Of a stretch of 64,000 nt of DNA, positions 1 through 10,745 are shown in pieces (position 1 is the stretch's first letter; each line of letters starts with the position of its first letter). The DNA is from Micropterix aruncella (lineage: Eukaryota; Arthropoda; Insecta; Lepidoptera; Micropterigidae), in NCBI GenBank assembly GCA_944548615.1, contig OX155957.1, forward strand, positions 28,108,935 to 28,172,934. The letters run 5' to 3'. The notes under the pieces were generated by a model. That model worked only from the letters and a program-made list of their open reading frames with translations. It searched no databases and was not told the origin of the DNA. Both the position numbers and the translations under genes were made by a program.

Positions 1-368
<368 letters not shown>

Positions 369-593
369 TATATATATATAAGAAATGTCACATATCTTGA
401 CGACGGCTGAGCCGAAATATTGATATACATTTTATAAAAATCATTAATATTTAAGAAACACTAATCGCCTATTATTTTTCAGCATTCATTCTCGTCTTTC
501 GCATTGTTGTGTTGCCGCTGTAGGAGACAGTAGGAAGCCAGTTTGATCAGGTTCCAATACCACAGCAGGAAACACTTAGCAAACACTGAAAGA

Positions 594-896
594 AGCAGGA
601 TGTCAGGCAATGTTGAAGCATGTCGGCGTAGCTAATAACAGCCCCACATATCCTCTGTCAAAACACTTGGCTGGTGTCCTCCAACCGCTTACGGGCAAAA
701 CGACGTCTTACGTGAAAGACTCGCGACATTTCGTAAGCATTATTAGAAGCTTAAAACTGGCCGAAGACGAAATAATGGTGAGCTTTGACGTCGAATCTTT
801 ATTTACGAATTTGCCCATTTCGGAGTGTCTTACGGTGGTGAGAGGACCTCCCTATTAGCTACGCCGACATGCTTCAACATTGCCTGACATCCTGCT
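594..896. repeat. 44-bp perfect inverted repeat inside the PLE
   Basis: Arms 594-637 and 853-896 are exact reverse complements, separated by 215 bp. The right arm lies in the RT reading frame, so the left arm is the extra, inverted copy. It replaces the RT sequence expected upstream of 638. Confidence 0.95.
638..852 (+). pseudogene. PLE reverse transcriptase, fingers region fragment
   Basis: The frame reads [13 protein letters not shown], then [12 protein letters not shown] near 781-820. The latter is the RT motif with the first catalytic aspartate (F-D-V-x-S-L-F-T-N) as found in Penelope RTs. The upstream part of the RT is missing, replaced by the inverted arm at 594-637. The frame then hits a stop at 856 at the junction with the second arm. 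This is a remnant and cannot be functional alone. Confidence 0.8.
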
Positions 897-1522
897 ACTT
901 TCTATGGAACGGCGATTATTACAAACAAATCGACGGAGTAGCAATGGGATGCCCCGTATCGCCGATAGTTAGTGACCTATATATGGAATATTTTGAGGAA
1001 TTAGCCATAAAAACCTCCAAAATTAAACCCATTCTCTGGCTTCGCTACGTGGATGATACCTTCTGCATCCTGAAAGGCAACATTCAAACGGTGAAAGAAT
1101 TCCTGGGTCATCTAAACTCCATACACCCAAAAATCAGTTTCACCTATGAAGTAGAGAAGGACGGCTCCTTACCATTTTTGGATGTCAAAGTGACGAGGAG
1201 AAGTGACAATACTCTCGGACATACGGTATATCGGAAGCCCACACATACGGACAGATATTTGCATGCAAGCTCACACCATCATCCCTACCATCTACGTTCA
1301 GTGCAAACGTCGCTCGTGAATCGAGCACGCGATCTATGCGACACTGAGCATTTTCCGAAGGAGATGGAACATGTCAATGATGTCCTTAGGAAAAATGGAT
1401 ACGGAAAATATCACGAGACACGCACACGATCTAATACGGACGAAACTCAAAAACCGAGCAGATCAAGAGCATTCTTACCATACGTCAAGGGCGTGACTGA
1501 TCGAATAAGTAAGATGCTATAA
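853..1522 (+). pseudogene. PLE reverse transcriptase, palm and thumb
   Basis: The longest piece of the PLE protein, about 217 codons from the ATG at 869. It contains QIDGVAMGCPVSP (RT motif before the active site), the catalytic YVDD box at 1046-1057, and the Penelope thumb signature FLDVKVTRR followed by YRKPTHTDRYLH. The frame closes at 1520-1522, where a 22-bp hairpin begins. The catalytic residues are intact, but the piece lacks its N-terminal fingers and its endonuclease. Alternative RT classes are unlikely because the YRKPTHTD motif is typical of Penelope. Confidence 0.85.
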
Positions 1523-1573
1523 GAAGATCGTTTTTATATCGAATAAGTAAGATTCGATATAAAAACGATCTTC
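1523..1573. repeat. 22-bp perfect hairpin breaking the PLE frame
   Basis: Arms 1523-1544 and 1552-1573 are exact reverse complements with a 7-nt loop. The motif CGAATAAGTAAGAT occurs twice (about 1502 and 1540), so a short stretch seems to have been copied backwards. Confidence 0.95.
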
Positions 1574-1984
1574 AAACCGACCCAAAATATAGCTCGATTT
1601 TTGAGGCCTGTAAAGGATGTAATACCACTGCAAACCCCGGGTGTGTATAAAGTCGAATGCAGCTGCGGTCTAGCCTACGTTGGACAAACGAAACGGCCCA
1701 TAGCCACGCGACTGACAGAACACATCAAAGCTGTTAAAAACGTTCAGCGAGAAAAATCGGCGATCTGCGAACATATATTGGATAGCGGAAGTAACCACTG
1801 GATGCAGTTTCAAAATCCCATTGTTCTATCCAAGGAACAATTCTACTTTCCTCGCATGATCCGGGAAGCCATTGAAATGAGAAGAACTCCGAACTTCAAT
1901 AGAGATGACGGCTACAAACTCTCTTCTACGTGGAACCCTCTTCTTAAATGTTCCCGCCGCCGAACGCCGAACGCAGGGACGTAA
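1553..1984 (+). pseudogene. PLE GIY-YIG endonuclease domain
   Basis: The open frame runs from about 1553 to the stop at 1982-1984. Visible motifs are PGVYKVECSCG with a CxC pair, AYVGQTKR (the YIG half), the conserved arginine-plus-EH stretch TRLTEHIKA, and a C-terminal TPNFNRDDGYKLS segment. In Penelope elements this nuclease nicks the target for reverse transcription. The domain looks complete but is severed from the RT by the hairpin at 1523-1573. Confidence 0.85.
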
Positions 1985-2120
1985 AACAGGATACAGTGAG
2001 TGTTGTGTGCAAGACGGATTTTAAAAATTCCAGCGCTCCGAGCCCGGCCCCCCACCACCGTTATAACCTACGCAGTGGCTGCAGCGGTTTGCGGCCTACC
2101 CGCAAAACAACGGACTGACA

Positions 2121-2213
2121 GCTCTTCAGTCTACCCTAGACAACGGCGGCTGCAACGTCACCGAAACGTCGGGTCCTACAAATTTCACGCGGTAAATTCG
2201 TTTTCTATCCTAT
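2121..2213 (+). repeat. PLE terminal core segment
   Basis: Segment with CTAGACAACGGCGGCTGCAA, then CACCGAAACGTCGGG and a tail GGTAAATTCGTTTTCTATCC. The same segment makes up the arms of the foldback copies at 7518-7673, 8047-8258 and 51035-51233, so it marks the mobile 3' end of this PLE family. A related, more decayed core is seen near 393-425. Confidence 0.8.
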
Positions 2214-2409
<196 letters not shown>

Positions 2410-2933
2410 AAACCACGAAACAAGTGAAAAATAATGTAACTTTCAAAAGTGAAAACCTGGCTCCTAGACACTGGGCGCTCAAAAACTGAAGATCTACATA
2501 ATTACTACTACCTATAGAGTGAATATTAAACACATATATTTCTAAAATTTTGCAATATTACACATTATTTTCTCATACATATTATATATTATAATATAGT
2601 GTTAATAGTCTGCTTATATAATTGTATATATTATTACCTATTTTTCCATTTCAGTGCGATTTTGCCTCATTTCGGATATGCTAGCACATTTATATGCATA
2701 GAGCTATGTTTTTTCTCTATACTAATGTCTATTTTTAACGATTCTGCATATATAATAGTACATATGTATGGCCATGTCTTTTTTTTGTACATTACTTTAT
2801 AAAATAAAATAAATATCATGTAGATGAAATCGTACAGCGATCCACAATCTAACAGAAAAAATGTTCAGAAAGTTATTGCACAAAATGAGGATAAATACGA
2901 GATAAATAATAACAGGTTGCAAAATAACTATCC
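2410..2933. other. AT-rich spacer, nothing recognised
   Basis: No coding pattern, repeat partner or RNA fold was recognised here. Confidence 0.5.
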
Positions 2934-3006
2934 TGTTTCCGCCCGGGATCGAACCGGGGGCCTTGTGCGTGTGAAGCACACGTGATAACCGCTACACTAC
3001 GGAAAC
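2934..3006 (-). tRNA. tRNA-Val (anticodon CAC)
   Basis: On the minus strand this folds as a standard cloverleaf. The acceptor arms GTTTCCG and CGGAAAC pair fully, and the D-arm region reads TAGTGTAGCGGTTATCAC. The anticodon stem TGTGC/GCACA closes the loop TTCACAC with anticodon CAC, the variable loop has 5 nt, and the T arm is CCCGG-TTCGATC-CCGGG. There is no intron; the length is 73 with discriminator A. The internal A and B boxes are intact, so it is probably a working RNA polymerase III gene rather than a SINE head. Confidence 0.95.
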
Positions 3007-3489
3007 CCATGCACGGACACTCGTCAATTTCTCATAAAGCATTTCGTAATTCCGATAAAGTTGCTATATAACTCGTGTGTAATAACAACAGAATAAAAAT
3101 AAATGTAAAATAAATAAAACAACATAACAGTGATAAGCGCCTCTTTATCGCGCTTTGCGATAACGCTATGTATGTATAATAATATGTAGCCAGGATGTTT
3201 TCGGTATCGTAGAAAGGCGACCCACTTTTTTATCACTACGTAGTTATAAAGTAGTGTTATCGCTAAACGAATACAACAGGCGTTAACTAACTAACCCATT
3301 GATAACCCGTGCTCGGAATTCAGTTGCGTGTAAATAAAACCAGTCATTGAAATATTTTATCGTCGTTTTCGATGACTCGATTAATAACCGTATGTATGTG
3401 CTTGCACTTTTGGTTATTGACCTTCTGCATCATCTTCCAGTGCTGTCTCCTATTGAATGCTGATAAAAATTTTGTAAGTCTAATCTTTG
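3007..3489. other. AT-rich spacer, nothing recognised
   Basis: Short open frames exist but none has a family motif or codon pattern that supports a gene. Confidence 0.4.
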
Positions 3490-4115
3490 GATTCGGTTAT
3501 CGATACTGCATCCTGCCCCGGGATTCTGAAGTCACGATACGATACTTCTACGCGACACGACATTGAATTCGATATCGTCCACACTCAAACAGACGAAGAG
3601 TGGCCGACCACACCGCCCCAACAACCCCAGCCTGAAGAGCCGGAATTCCTGGACGAAATGCGCTTTCTCGAGGAAGACGAGCAGGTTCCGATATCACGGT
3701 GTCTCAGTTACTGGACCTGATACACTAGTGTCAAATCAGCACTAAAGAGGAAAATATTATGCTCCTAAATATTTTCCTCAGAACGGACCTACCACGACGT
3801 GCCTCGAGTAAAGGAGTGTAAGATTGTTCTTACACCTTCTAAGAATCCTGCTTCAGGGTGAACAGCCCTGAGACGTCATATGCTCGAAATCCCGGCCAAT
3901 GGACCCGGCTTACACGAAGCCCCACCTAACAGTACGAGAAGTGGAAGAAGTCACAGGCCTATATACAGGGCCTGTTGACAGATATCGTCCATGATCCGAC
4001 ACTTGACGTCGGCTAATCTCTGAACTAGATACTTCCCACGTGATTCCTACCCCGATATCGTGCTCTGATTGGGGATACGGGGTCGGACGTTTAGCAGTGA
4101 GCGGGCAATTCGGAT
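3490..4115 (-). repeat. Dispersed repeat related to the Harbinger remnant at 40.3 kb
   Basis: Two blocks match 40306-40510 in reverse orientation: 3497-3575 (containing CCCCGGGATTCTGAAGT and GACATTGAATTCGATATCG) and about 3967-4110 (containing CACGTGATTCCTACCCCGATATCG). About 390 bp between the blocks has no counterpart there. Since the partner carries Harbinger transposase remnants, this is probably a non-autonomous relative. The frame rich in proline and acidic residues at 3590-3715 has no known family and is not called a gene. Confidence 0.5.
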
Positions 4116-4410
4116 CGCGTCTTTTATTTATTAAATCGAATATCCTTATTTCTAGGCGCTGTATTCAAATTTAAATCGTCTTGGGTGGGAATCGTCGGTA
4201 ACTATTGCTAAATGGTGATATTTACTGCTATTTTCCAGCTATCTCATAGAGCAACGACATGCAGACGATACCTCATGTGCTGCCGTCTGTACTAACCTGA
4301 CCTTTGACGATTGAAGGACGGTAAAATCACTCCCAGAATGCAAATATCGCCAGAATATTCAGAATATTGGAGTGTTTATGAAATGAATATCACCCTGCGT
4401 TTTAGTTTTT

Positions 4411-4925
4411 TCTCTCAAACCAGTGAAGTTTTAAACTGTTTCCACATACCTAGCCTACTACTCTCTACGTTCTGCTTCAACAGACGTTATCGTCGTTGTT
4501 GTGTTAGATGTTGTTGACGTCTTTTTTACACGTTCAGGGTTCATCTATGTATATTTTCCGTTTCTTTATTCCACTATAACTTCTAATCGATCGAACCGAT
4601 TTAGAAGTATGTGGTATTGTCAGAACCGTTATATTATCCCAAGTGTCATACGGTACCTGTACCTAACCTAACTGACAAAATATAAAGTAAATAGTTGTCT
4701 AAATGTCCAAATTTACACATGTCAATAAATTAACATAAATATAACGTGTTTACTGACAAATAAAAGGTCTGATTGCGTACATTTCGAAAATATATATATG
4801 GATACATACATAAACCACTAATATTTCATAAAAAAACTTTAAAAAATGATTATATCTATATACAGTAGCTCACTTTTTTAACGGCAGTCGTGCTTTATAT
4901 TCCTTTTATTATATTAACTTGTTTT
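4411..4925 (+). repeat. Dispersed repeat block (family A with a leading module)
   Basis: The module at 4411-4520 (CTCTCTACGTTCTGCTTCAAC and GTTGTTGACGTC) recurs at 5344-5460. The following family A part (GGTTCATCTATGTATA, ATAGTTGTCTAAATGTCC, ACGGCAGTCGTG) recurs at about 8930-9370, 10546-10745, 14440-14800, 15320-15400 and 42250-42370. It has no coding capacity. Its class is unclear; it may be a MITE or a LINE-mobilised repeat. Confidence 0.6.
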
Positions 4926-5339
4926 ATTACAAACCATTATAGTAATTCAATGCAGATTCTTAACGTTTGTCGTCTTTTTCATTGCCGCCAATAGCAAACT
5001 TAAGAAAGGTTTCACATGCGAACGAGAGTGTGTCAACCAAACAACCACAAGTAGAATCAAATAAGCAACAAAAGTAAAGCAGTGCATACAAAATTATATA
5101 CATTGAAGAATTGATAAGGTCAATACTTTATAAGTACCTACGTCTATCGTCATAACTTAAGAACGACCCAAGATGACCAAGGATGTGAACGACCAAAACT
5201 GATATGGCTTGATTCTGTGGTTAAAAGACCTAAATTCACTAAAAGAGTGAACAACTGGAACAACAACTGAACAACAAACAAAGCCCATAGATAGGGTGGT
5301 ATGGAAGAAGATTCACAGGACTCTTAATGAGTTTTAGAG

Positions 5340-5545
5340 ATTCTCACAAACCAGTGAAGTTTTTGAACACATCCACATCCAACCTAGTCAGCTTCTCTCT
5401 ACGTTCTGCTTCAACACACTTTATCTTCGCTGTTGTTGTAGATGTTGTTGACGTCGACGTCTACTTTCTATTACAAACCATTGTAATCATCGATTGCTGA
5501 ATCTTGACGTAATTCATCGTCTTCATTGCCACCAATATCCCGTCA
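5340..5545 (+). repeat. Second copy of the 4.4-kb repeat module
   Basis: Repeats the 4411-4520 module and then the ATTACAAACCATT...CATTGCCGCCAATA-type stretch of 4926-4995, with the family A body missing between them. Confidence 0.6.
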
Positions 5546-6787
5546 TTTCTCTTAGTCTTCTATTGCAACTAGTTACCGCGCCTCAGCGCATTGCCCTGGT
5601 TCTGACAAATGGAATTAGCCGCCGACCGTGCAAAGCTTTCAAAACGAGTTACGCGAACGCAGAATGCAGAACAAGTTTTGATCAGCCATGTCTCGCGTCC
5701 GACGGATGTGCGGGTATACGTATGTGTATGTGCATACCTGCAATTGCATTTGCATACGTGAGTGCAATTTATGCACGCCACAACCGGTTGTAACTGGATC
5801 GCCTGCTGTCTTACACGGCGGAATGTTTTTTTTTTGTCGATTTGATTGGCTGTAGATCCGTGAGATCATGTGATCGGTGGTCACTTTTAATTTTGTGGGG
5901 TAAATTGTAGACAAATGTTAGTAGATAGTAGATATGCATGTCTTATGTTGTTGGATTCACTGACTGGCGACATCCGCTTAGGAAAGAGGAGATCATCCAT
6001 ACGTTAGGTTTTAATGCGAAAAAGTGACAACCGTTCATTTCACATTCACAATAAAATATTTCACATTCCGCTCTAGCGTATTGCCCTGTCTCGTTCACAC
6101 AAACTAATTTCCGATTTTAGTTCACGAAGAAACGCAATCCAGCCCAATATGTGTTGTACGTATGTGTGTTTAATTAAATGTAGATAAACTCTCTTAAGGG
6201 TAAGGGTTGGGTATCTAGAATGTCCGTCATATTGTGTAAAAGTTGTGTATCAATACTGTGTTCGGTTTATAAACTGATATTAGAAATATTAATCATTGTC
6301 ATAACAGTATCATAATTTAATTAGTAAAATAGGTAAAACGAATATTTGTATTTGTATTGTATTGGTCAGTATTTGTATTGTATTGTAAACGAATAGTCAG
6401 TATTTGTATTGTATTGGTTATTATTTGATTTGCAGAGTATGTTTAAGTGATTATGGAAATATTCAAAATACTAAACCTTTAAATGGGTATTTTAAAGCTG
6501 TGAGTACTCAACGTTATAATCATAAAAGAAAAGCATAATATGTAAAATTGACCGGTGTACATAGGTACTGGACCTAAAATATTTTGTAAGTATAATAAAA
6601 TTGTCTGATTTATAATGAATGATATTGAAATTGTATATGTAATATACAATTTCAAATTGTATTGTATTTCAATATGTATTGTATTTCAATATACAATTGA
6701 AACTGTATATGTAATAAGGTTCGAGATATAATAATCGACTTGTACTTCAGACACGCAAAAGGCGCAGGAGTACAACACAATTTGAAA
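5546..6787. other. Repeat-rich spacer
   Basis: At 6025-6180 there is a block (TTTCACATTCCGCTCTAGCG and a following GAAGAAACGCAATC) also found in the inverted structure at 19.2-19.5 kb. At 6335-6425 a TATTTGTATTGTATTGG motif repeats, and at 6625-6720 there are overlapping ATTGTAT palindromes. No gene was recognised. Confidence 0.45.
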
Positions 6788-7195
6788 CTATCGTGTCAAG
6801 GAAATTTTATTTTTGACATTGGATATCTTATCGACGTTAGTTTTTAAAACCGTTGAATCATCTGCATTTGCGTCGAAATGCCAGCGGTTCATCCGGATGT
6901 CAACCCGGCAAAAATCCGATATTCGACTATAGTCGATCAGATATCCGATAACCTGACAGTCGCATTTTGTTCCGATATAACCGGTTAGATCACCACGTAT
7001 CGGCTTTCTCCGATGCGTTTGACACGCGAACCGACTTGACACTGCGGTTCCGAGCGCGTTTATCCGCACGGCATGTCGTTGAAACCGTGTTACGGACACG
7101 GGTTTCAGCAACAGATCTGTCTGTGAGGACTTGCGATTATTGAGGTGGGGTATAATGTACTTTTTTGGCCCGTATAAGGCTCTAGTAACGGGCAT
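6788..7195 (-). other. Open frame of 135 codons, unknown
   Basis: An ATG-less-certain open frame in a patch that is richer in CpG than its surroundings. No motif, membrane segment or family resemblance was seen, and no splice context was evident. It may be chance or part of an unrecognised repeat. Confidence 0.15.
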
Positions 7196-7310
7196 TTTTG
7201 GACTCTAATATGTAGATGTACATTAATTGTCAAACGAAGAATGTAATAAAAATCGCTTTTCCCAGCATTTCCTTAATGTCTGACGACAAATATCTTACAG
7301 TTACCTCATA

Positions 7311-7424
7311 ACATCACGTGGCTCTAATCACACGGTAAGCCATCCAAGTACTGACCAAGCCCGACGCTCCTTAACTTCGCTGATCTGACTGGATCCAGTG
7401 TTTTAACGCGGCTACGTTACAATA
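7311..7424 (-). pseudogene. 5S rRNA-like relic
   Basis: The minus strand resembles the 3' two thirds of 5S rRNA: GCGAAGTTAAGGAGCGTCGG, then GGTCAGTACTTGGATGGC, then ACCGTGTGATTAGAGCCACG and TGATGTT. The internal promoter region is recognisable but changed, and the 5' third is poor. It is a lone degraded copy, either a 5S pseudogene or the head of a 5S-derived SINE. Confidence 0.65.
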
Positions 7425-7517
7425 TAATTTTAACCTTTTATTGTCTAAATAGAGTTAATAACATCATAACTTTTGCTGGCTGATTGCTGACATGTCGTTA
7501 GATAAAATACAATGTCA

Positions 7518-7673
7518 TATAAAATCGAAGACTATCGCGGTTGTTTGACATTATAAATAGGATAGAAAACGAATTTACCGCGTGAAATTTGTAGGACCCG
7601 ACGTTTCGGTGACGTTGCAGCCGCCGTTGTCTAGGGTAGGGTAGACGGTAAATTCGTTTTCTATCCTATTTAT
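7518..7673 (-). mobile_element. Foldback retroposon made of PLE end sequence
   Basis: The left part is the PLE terminal core reversed. The right part is the outermost tail (GGTAAATTCGTTTTCTATCC) in forward orientation, so the ends are palindromic. It is flanked by the 13-bp direct repeat AAATACAATGTCA at 7505-7517 and 7674-7686, which marks it as a discrete insertion. Confidence 0.75.
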
Positions 7674-8046
7674 AAATACAATGTCAGTTCTCGGCACGGT
7701 AAAGATGTCGTGCAGATGGTTATTGAGTTTTTGGTAAGTGATGAGACAGGGCTAAATGAGAAAGTGGAGTTGTAACGACGTAATATATTTAAAAACAATA
7801 ATGATTAAGTGTTGTGCATCGCTTTCCAGGTTTGTGCGGGTGACTACCATTTTAATTTTGTTAGTTAATTTCTTCCTCAGGGAATTATTACTGAGGAACA
7901 ATTAACAATAAGGTTTAAAAATGATACCTTTTAATTGATGTTGTTTCTCGGTTACTAAAAAATCGAGTGGCGCTCAAAATCCGTTGTTATATTTGTTTGT
8001 TAGTGATAGATCAACGTCATTTTTTAAAATAATAAACAATATTATG

Positions 8047-8258
8047 GAATATGAAATCGGAGACTATCGCGGTTGTTTTACATTATAAATAAGATAAATA
8101 ACGAATTTATCGCGTGCACTTTGTAACACCCGACGTTTCGGCGACGTTACAGCCGCCGTTGTCTAGGGTAACTACCATAGACATCGGCGACTGCAACGTC
8201 GCCGAAACGTCGTGTGTTACAAACTTCACGCGGTAAATTCATTTTTTATCTTATTTAT
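8047..8258. mobile_element. Foldback retroposon made of PLE end sequence, longer arms
   Basis: Two nearly complete PLE terminal cores face each other around TAGGGTAACTACCATAGACA. Each arm contains GGCGRC, a 6-nt loop, GTCGCC and GAAACGTC. Flanks AATATTATG at 8038-8046 and 8259-8267 look like a target duplication that extends imperfectly further. Same outer motif (GAGACTATCGCGGTTGTTT) as the 7.5-kb and 51-kb copies. Confidence 0.75.
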
Positions 8259-8689
8259 AATATTATGAAAATATTGTTATAATAATGAGAATTCTCAATT
8301 CTAAATTAAATGTGGATTGTAAATTAATCAAGTTTTAAATTACTACCTTATCTAACAAGGCCATCAGCATAATTTACTGGAATTTCGTGGCATTAAAAAT
8401 ACTGAATGTTTATCATAAATCTTTCTCAATAATCAGAATCATCTACCGTAACTAATCTATATTAAGATTTGTTATTGCGGATAATGATATATTACAATAT
8501 GGATAATGTTATTGTAATGCAAATCGAATTGTTCGGTTAGTCTATTATGTAACGCAGACAGGTTAATCGATAATGTCACGAAGCGGTAATGTGTAAAAGG
8601 AATCTTTCAAAAGAAGTCGTTAAGGTAACGAATTGTAAGTCGTCATCTCCATGTCTAAAATCTACAAAAACAGTGGCGGTTGTATTATA

Positions 8690-9380
8690 AGCAACAATTG
8701 AATAACCTAGTTCATTTATTTATTATGGCAATATACAGAGTTTGCAACAAGCGAAATACGAAACGTAAATAATATCCACACTTTAACAAGGAATAAAATT
8801 TACCGCTTATATGTGATGATTGGTCTTATGCCGCCCAACTAATGGATAACTTGTTCCAGGCCCTGGAACAGGGCCCTTGAATCCAGGGCAAACATTTTAA
8901 ACATTTAAATGTAAAAAAAAACACACTTTTTATTACTGTTTTTTTAAGCAAATATTTATGGTTTATTTATCCATATAGATACATGTATATTTCCATAATT
9001 TACTCAATCAGACCTTTCATTTGACAATAAGCACGATATATTTATGTTAATTTATTGACATTTGGACATTTAGATAACTACTTACTTGATGTTTGGGCAG
9101 TTAAGGTAGCCTATGACAATCGGGATGACACGACGATTCTATCAATACCACTAACTAGGTACTACGTATATCATTAATATTTTAAAATGTTATAGAGAAA
9201 CAAGTAAATATATTAAAAGGAATAAAAAACACGACTGCCGATACAAAAAGTAAACTACTGTATTCAAAATATATGTGGTGTGTGTGTTTATCAGTATAGA
9301 TACATATATGTTTTCGTAATGTTTTCAATCAGATCTTTCATTTGACACTAAACACGATATATTAAATTATACATGTCCAC
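8690..9380 (-). repeat. Degenerate repeats, including two reversed family A pieces
   Basis: 8690-8915 holds a stretch (GCCGCCCAACTAATGG, CCAGGGC) similar to 43900-43960, probably an old LINE 3' end. 8930-9250 and 9196-9370 are reversed, overlapping family A pieces (ACGATATATTTATGTTAATT, GTTTGGGCAGTTAAGGT). Confidence 0.5.
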
Positions 9381-9512
9381 TGGAACTGCCGTGGCCTGCG
9401 ATCTTTTCCAGTGCGATATTGACGCCGTTTGGTCTTGTAGCCATAATAAACATCTCTCATTCAAGTCTCTAAATGTTCAGTAGTGACATACACTAGATAG
9501 ACCGCACCTCTG

Positions 9513-10290
9513 ATGTATGATTACTTCATCGCTGGCGATGTGCTTACTAGAGTTGCGAAGGTAAAGGATCTAGGAGTTCTCTTTGATTATCAGCTTACGT
9601 TCAAGGAGCACATCACTGACTTATCTAAGTCCTTTTTTAAATTACTAGGTTTCGTTATTTGGAACCTAAAGAATTTTGACAATGTCCGGTTTATGCACAC
9701 ATTGTATAATTTAATTGTAAGAAATAGATTGGAAACGAATGCAGTTATATGGAATATCACCATGATGAAAAAAAAACAAAAATGTTTTTTACGCTTTGTA
9801 TATTTCAAAAAATACGGTTATTACCCCTATTTATACCCTACTATTTTTTTACCAGGCATGGTGGGCTATGAAATGCTCACCATGGCTTAAGTTTTTAAGC
9901 TGGTCTGGGCAAAGTTGATAATCCTAGCATGCTAGCGAAGATTTGTCTCTTTGTTCCGGGTAACTACATTCGAGCTCGGTCACATACTTTATTCGCGGAG
10001 CCGTCCTCGCGTACCAACTTAAGTCGATGGAGTCTCCTTACGCATGCCTTGCAACACTTGTGTGCGCTTTTGCATTTATATGTGCTATGTTCGACAGCGT
10101 CAGACCTGCCCACATCTCTTCAAGGTATGGGCATTGCACTACCTGTTTTTTCTAGAATAAGATCGATTGTTTCGTATTTTTTTCATGTATTCTGTTACTT
10201 ACTATTTTTAATGCTTCAGCTTGCATATTTAATGCCTTATATATTTATGTATAATAATAAAATATCAACGAATTGGTGTGTACTGTTTAA
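9513..10290 (+). pseudogene. CR1/Jockey-type LINE, RT C-terminal remnant
   Basis: The first frame (9513-9890) shows the post-catalytic RT region: VKDLGVLFDYQLTFKEHI, then a stretch ending in RNRLETNAVIWN. After a stop at 9888-9890 a second frame (about 9929-10140) shows FAEPSSRTNLSRWSLLT, the C-terminal end. The related copy at 50575-51034 keeps this region in one frame; here about 21 bp is missing near 9860 and a stop follows. There is no start and no RT active site, so this is a 5'-truncated, dead copy. The 3' UTR is interrupted by a family B repeat and ends in an AAATA tail near 10513-10530. Confidence 0.75.
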
Positions 10291-10510
10291 TCCTACTAAT
10301 ATTATAAACGCGAAAGTTTGTATGTATGTATGGATGTTTGTTACTCTTTCACGCAAAAACTACTGAATGGATTTTGATGAAACTTTACAATAATATAGCT
10401 TACAGATCAGAATAACACATAGGCTATAATTTATAAAGATATATGGTTTTCTATCATCATTATCACAATTTTCCATCACCACGCGGGTGAAACCGCTGGG
10501 CGCAGCTAGT
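10291..10510 (-). repeat. Family B repeat (reversed)
   Basis: Runs from TCCTACTAATATTATAAACG to GCGCAGCTAGT. Conserved interior: CAAAAACTACTGAATGGATT and GGGTGAAACCGC. Other copies are at 17581-17787, 24564-24789, 32186-32360 and 32431-32650. Non-coding; probably a SINE or a LINE 3' end, class not decided. Confidence 0.8.
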
Positions 10511-10545
10511 GTTAAATAAATAAATAAATATGTTAATTTACTGAC

Positions 10546-10745
10546 ATCTAAAGATTTGGATATTTAGACAACTATTTACTTAATATTTGGGGACTTAAGG
10601 TACGCTATGACATGCAGGATGACATAACAATACCACACAATTCTAAATCGGTTCAAGGGTTTGAAAGTCATGGTGGAATAAAGAAATGGAAAACATACAT
10701 AGATGAAACCTGAACACATTACACTCCTTTGCATTTGCGCAGTCG
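10546..10745 (-). repeat. Family A repeat (reversed)
   Basis: Contains the reverse of the family A motifs, ending in CATAGATGAAACCTGAACAC. Confidence 0.6.

Larger units (their letters stand above)
369..2213 (+). mobile_element. Penelope-like retroelement (PLE), degenerate
   Basis: A single-orientation element carrying Penelope-type reverse transcriptase followed by a GIY-YIG endonuclease domain, ending in a conserved terminal segment that recurs as foldback copies at 7.5, 8.1 and 51 kb. Both sides are TA microsatellites, so exact ends and target duplications cannot be set. The 5' part (369-593) is non-coding. The ORF is broken at least twice, each time exactly at a perfect inverted repeat (594-896 and 1523-1573). 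It cannot make a full protein as written. Confidence 0.85.
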
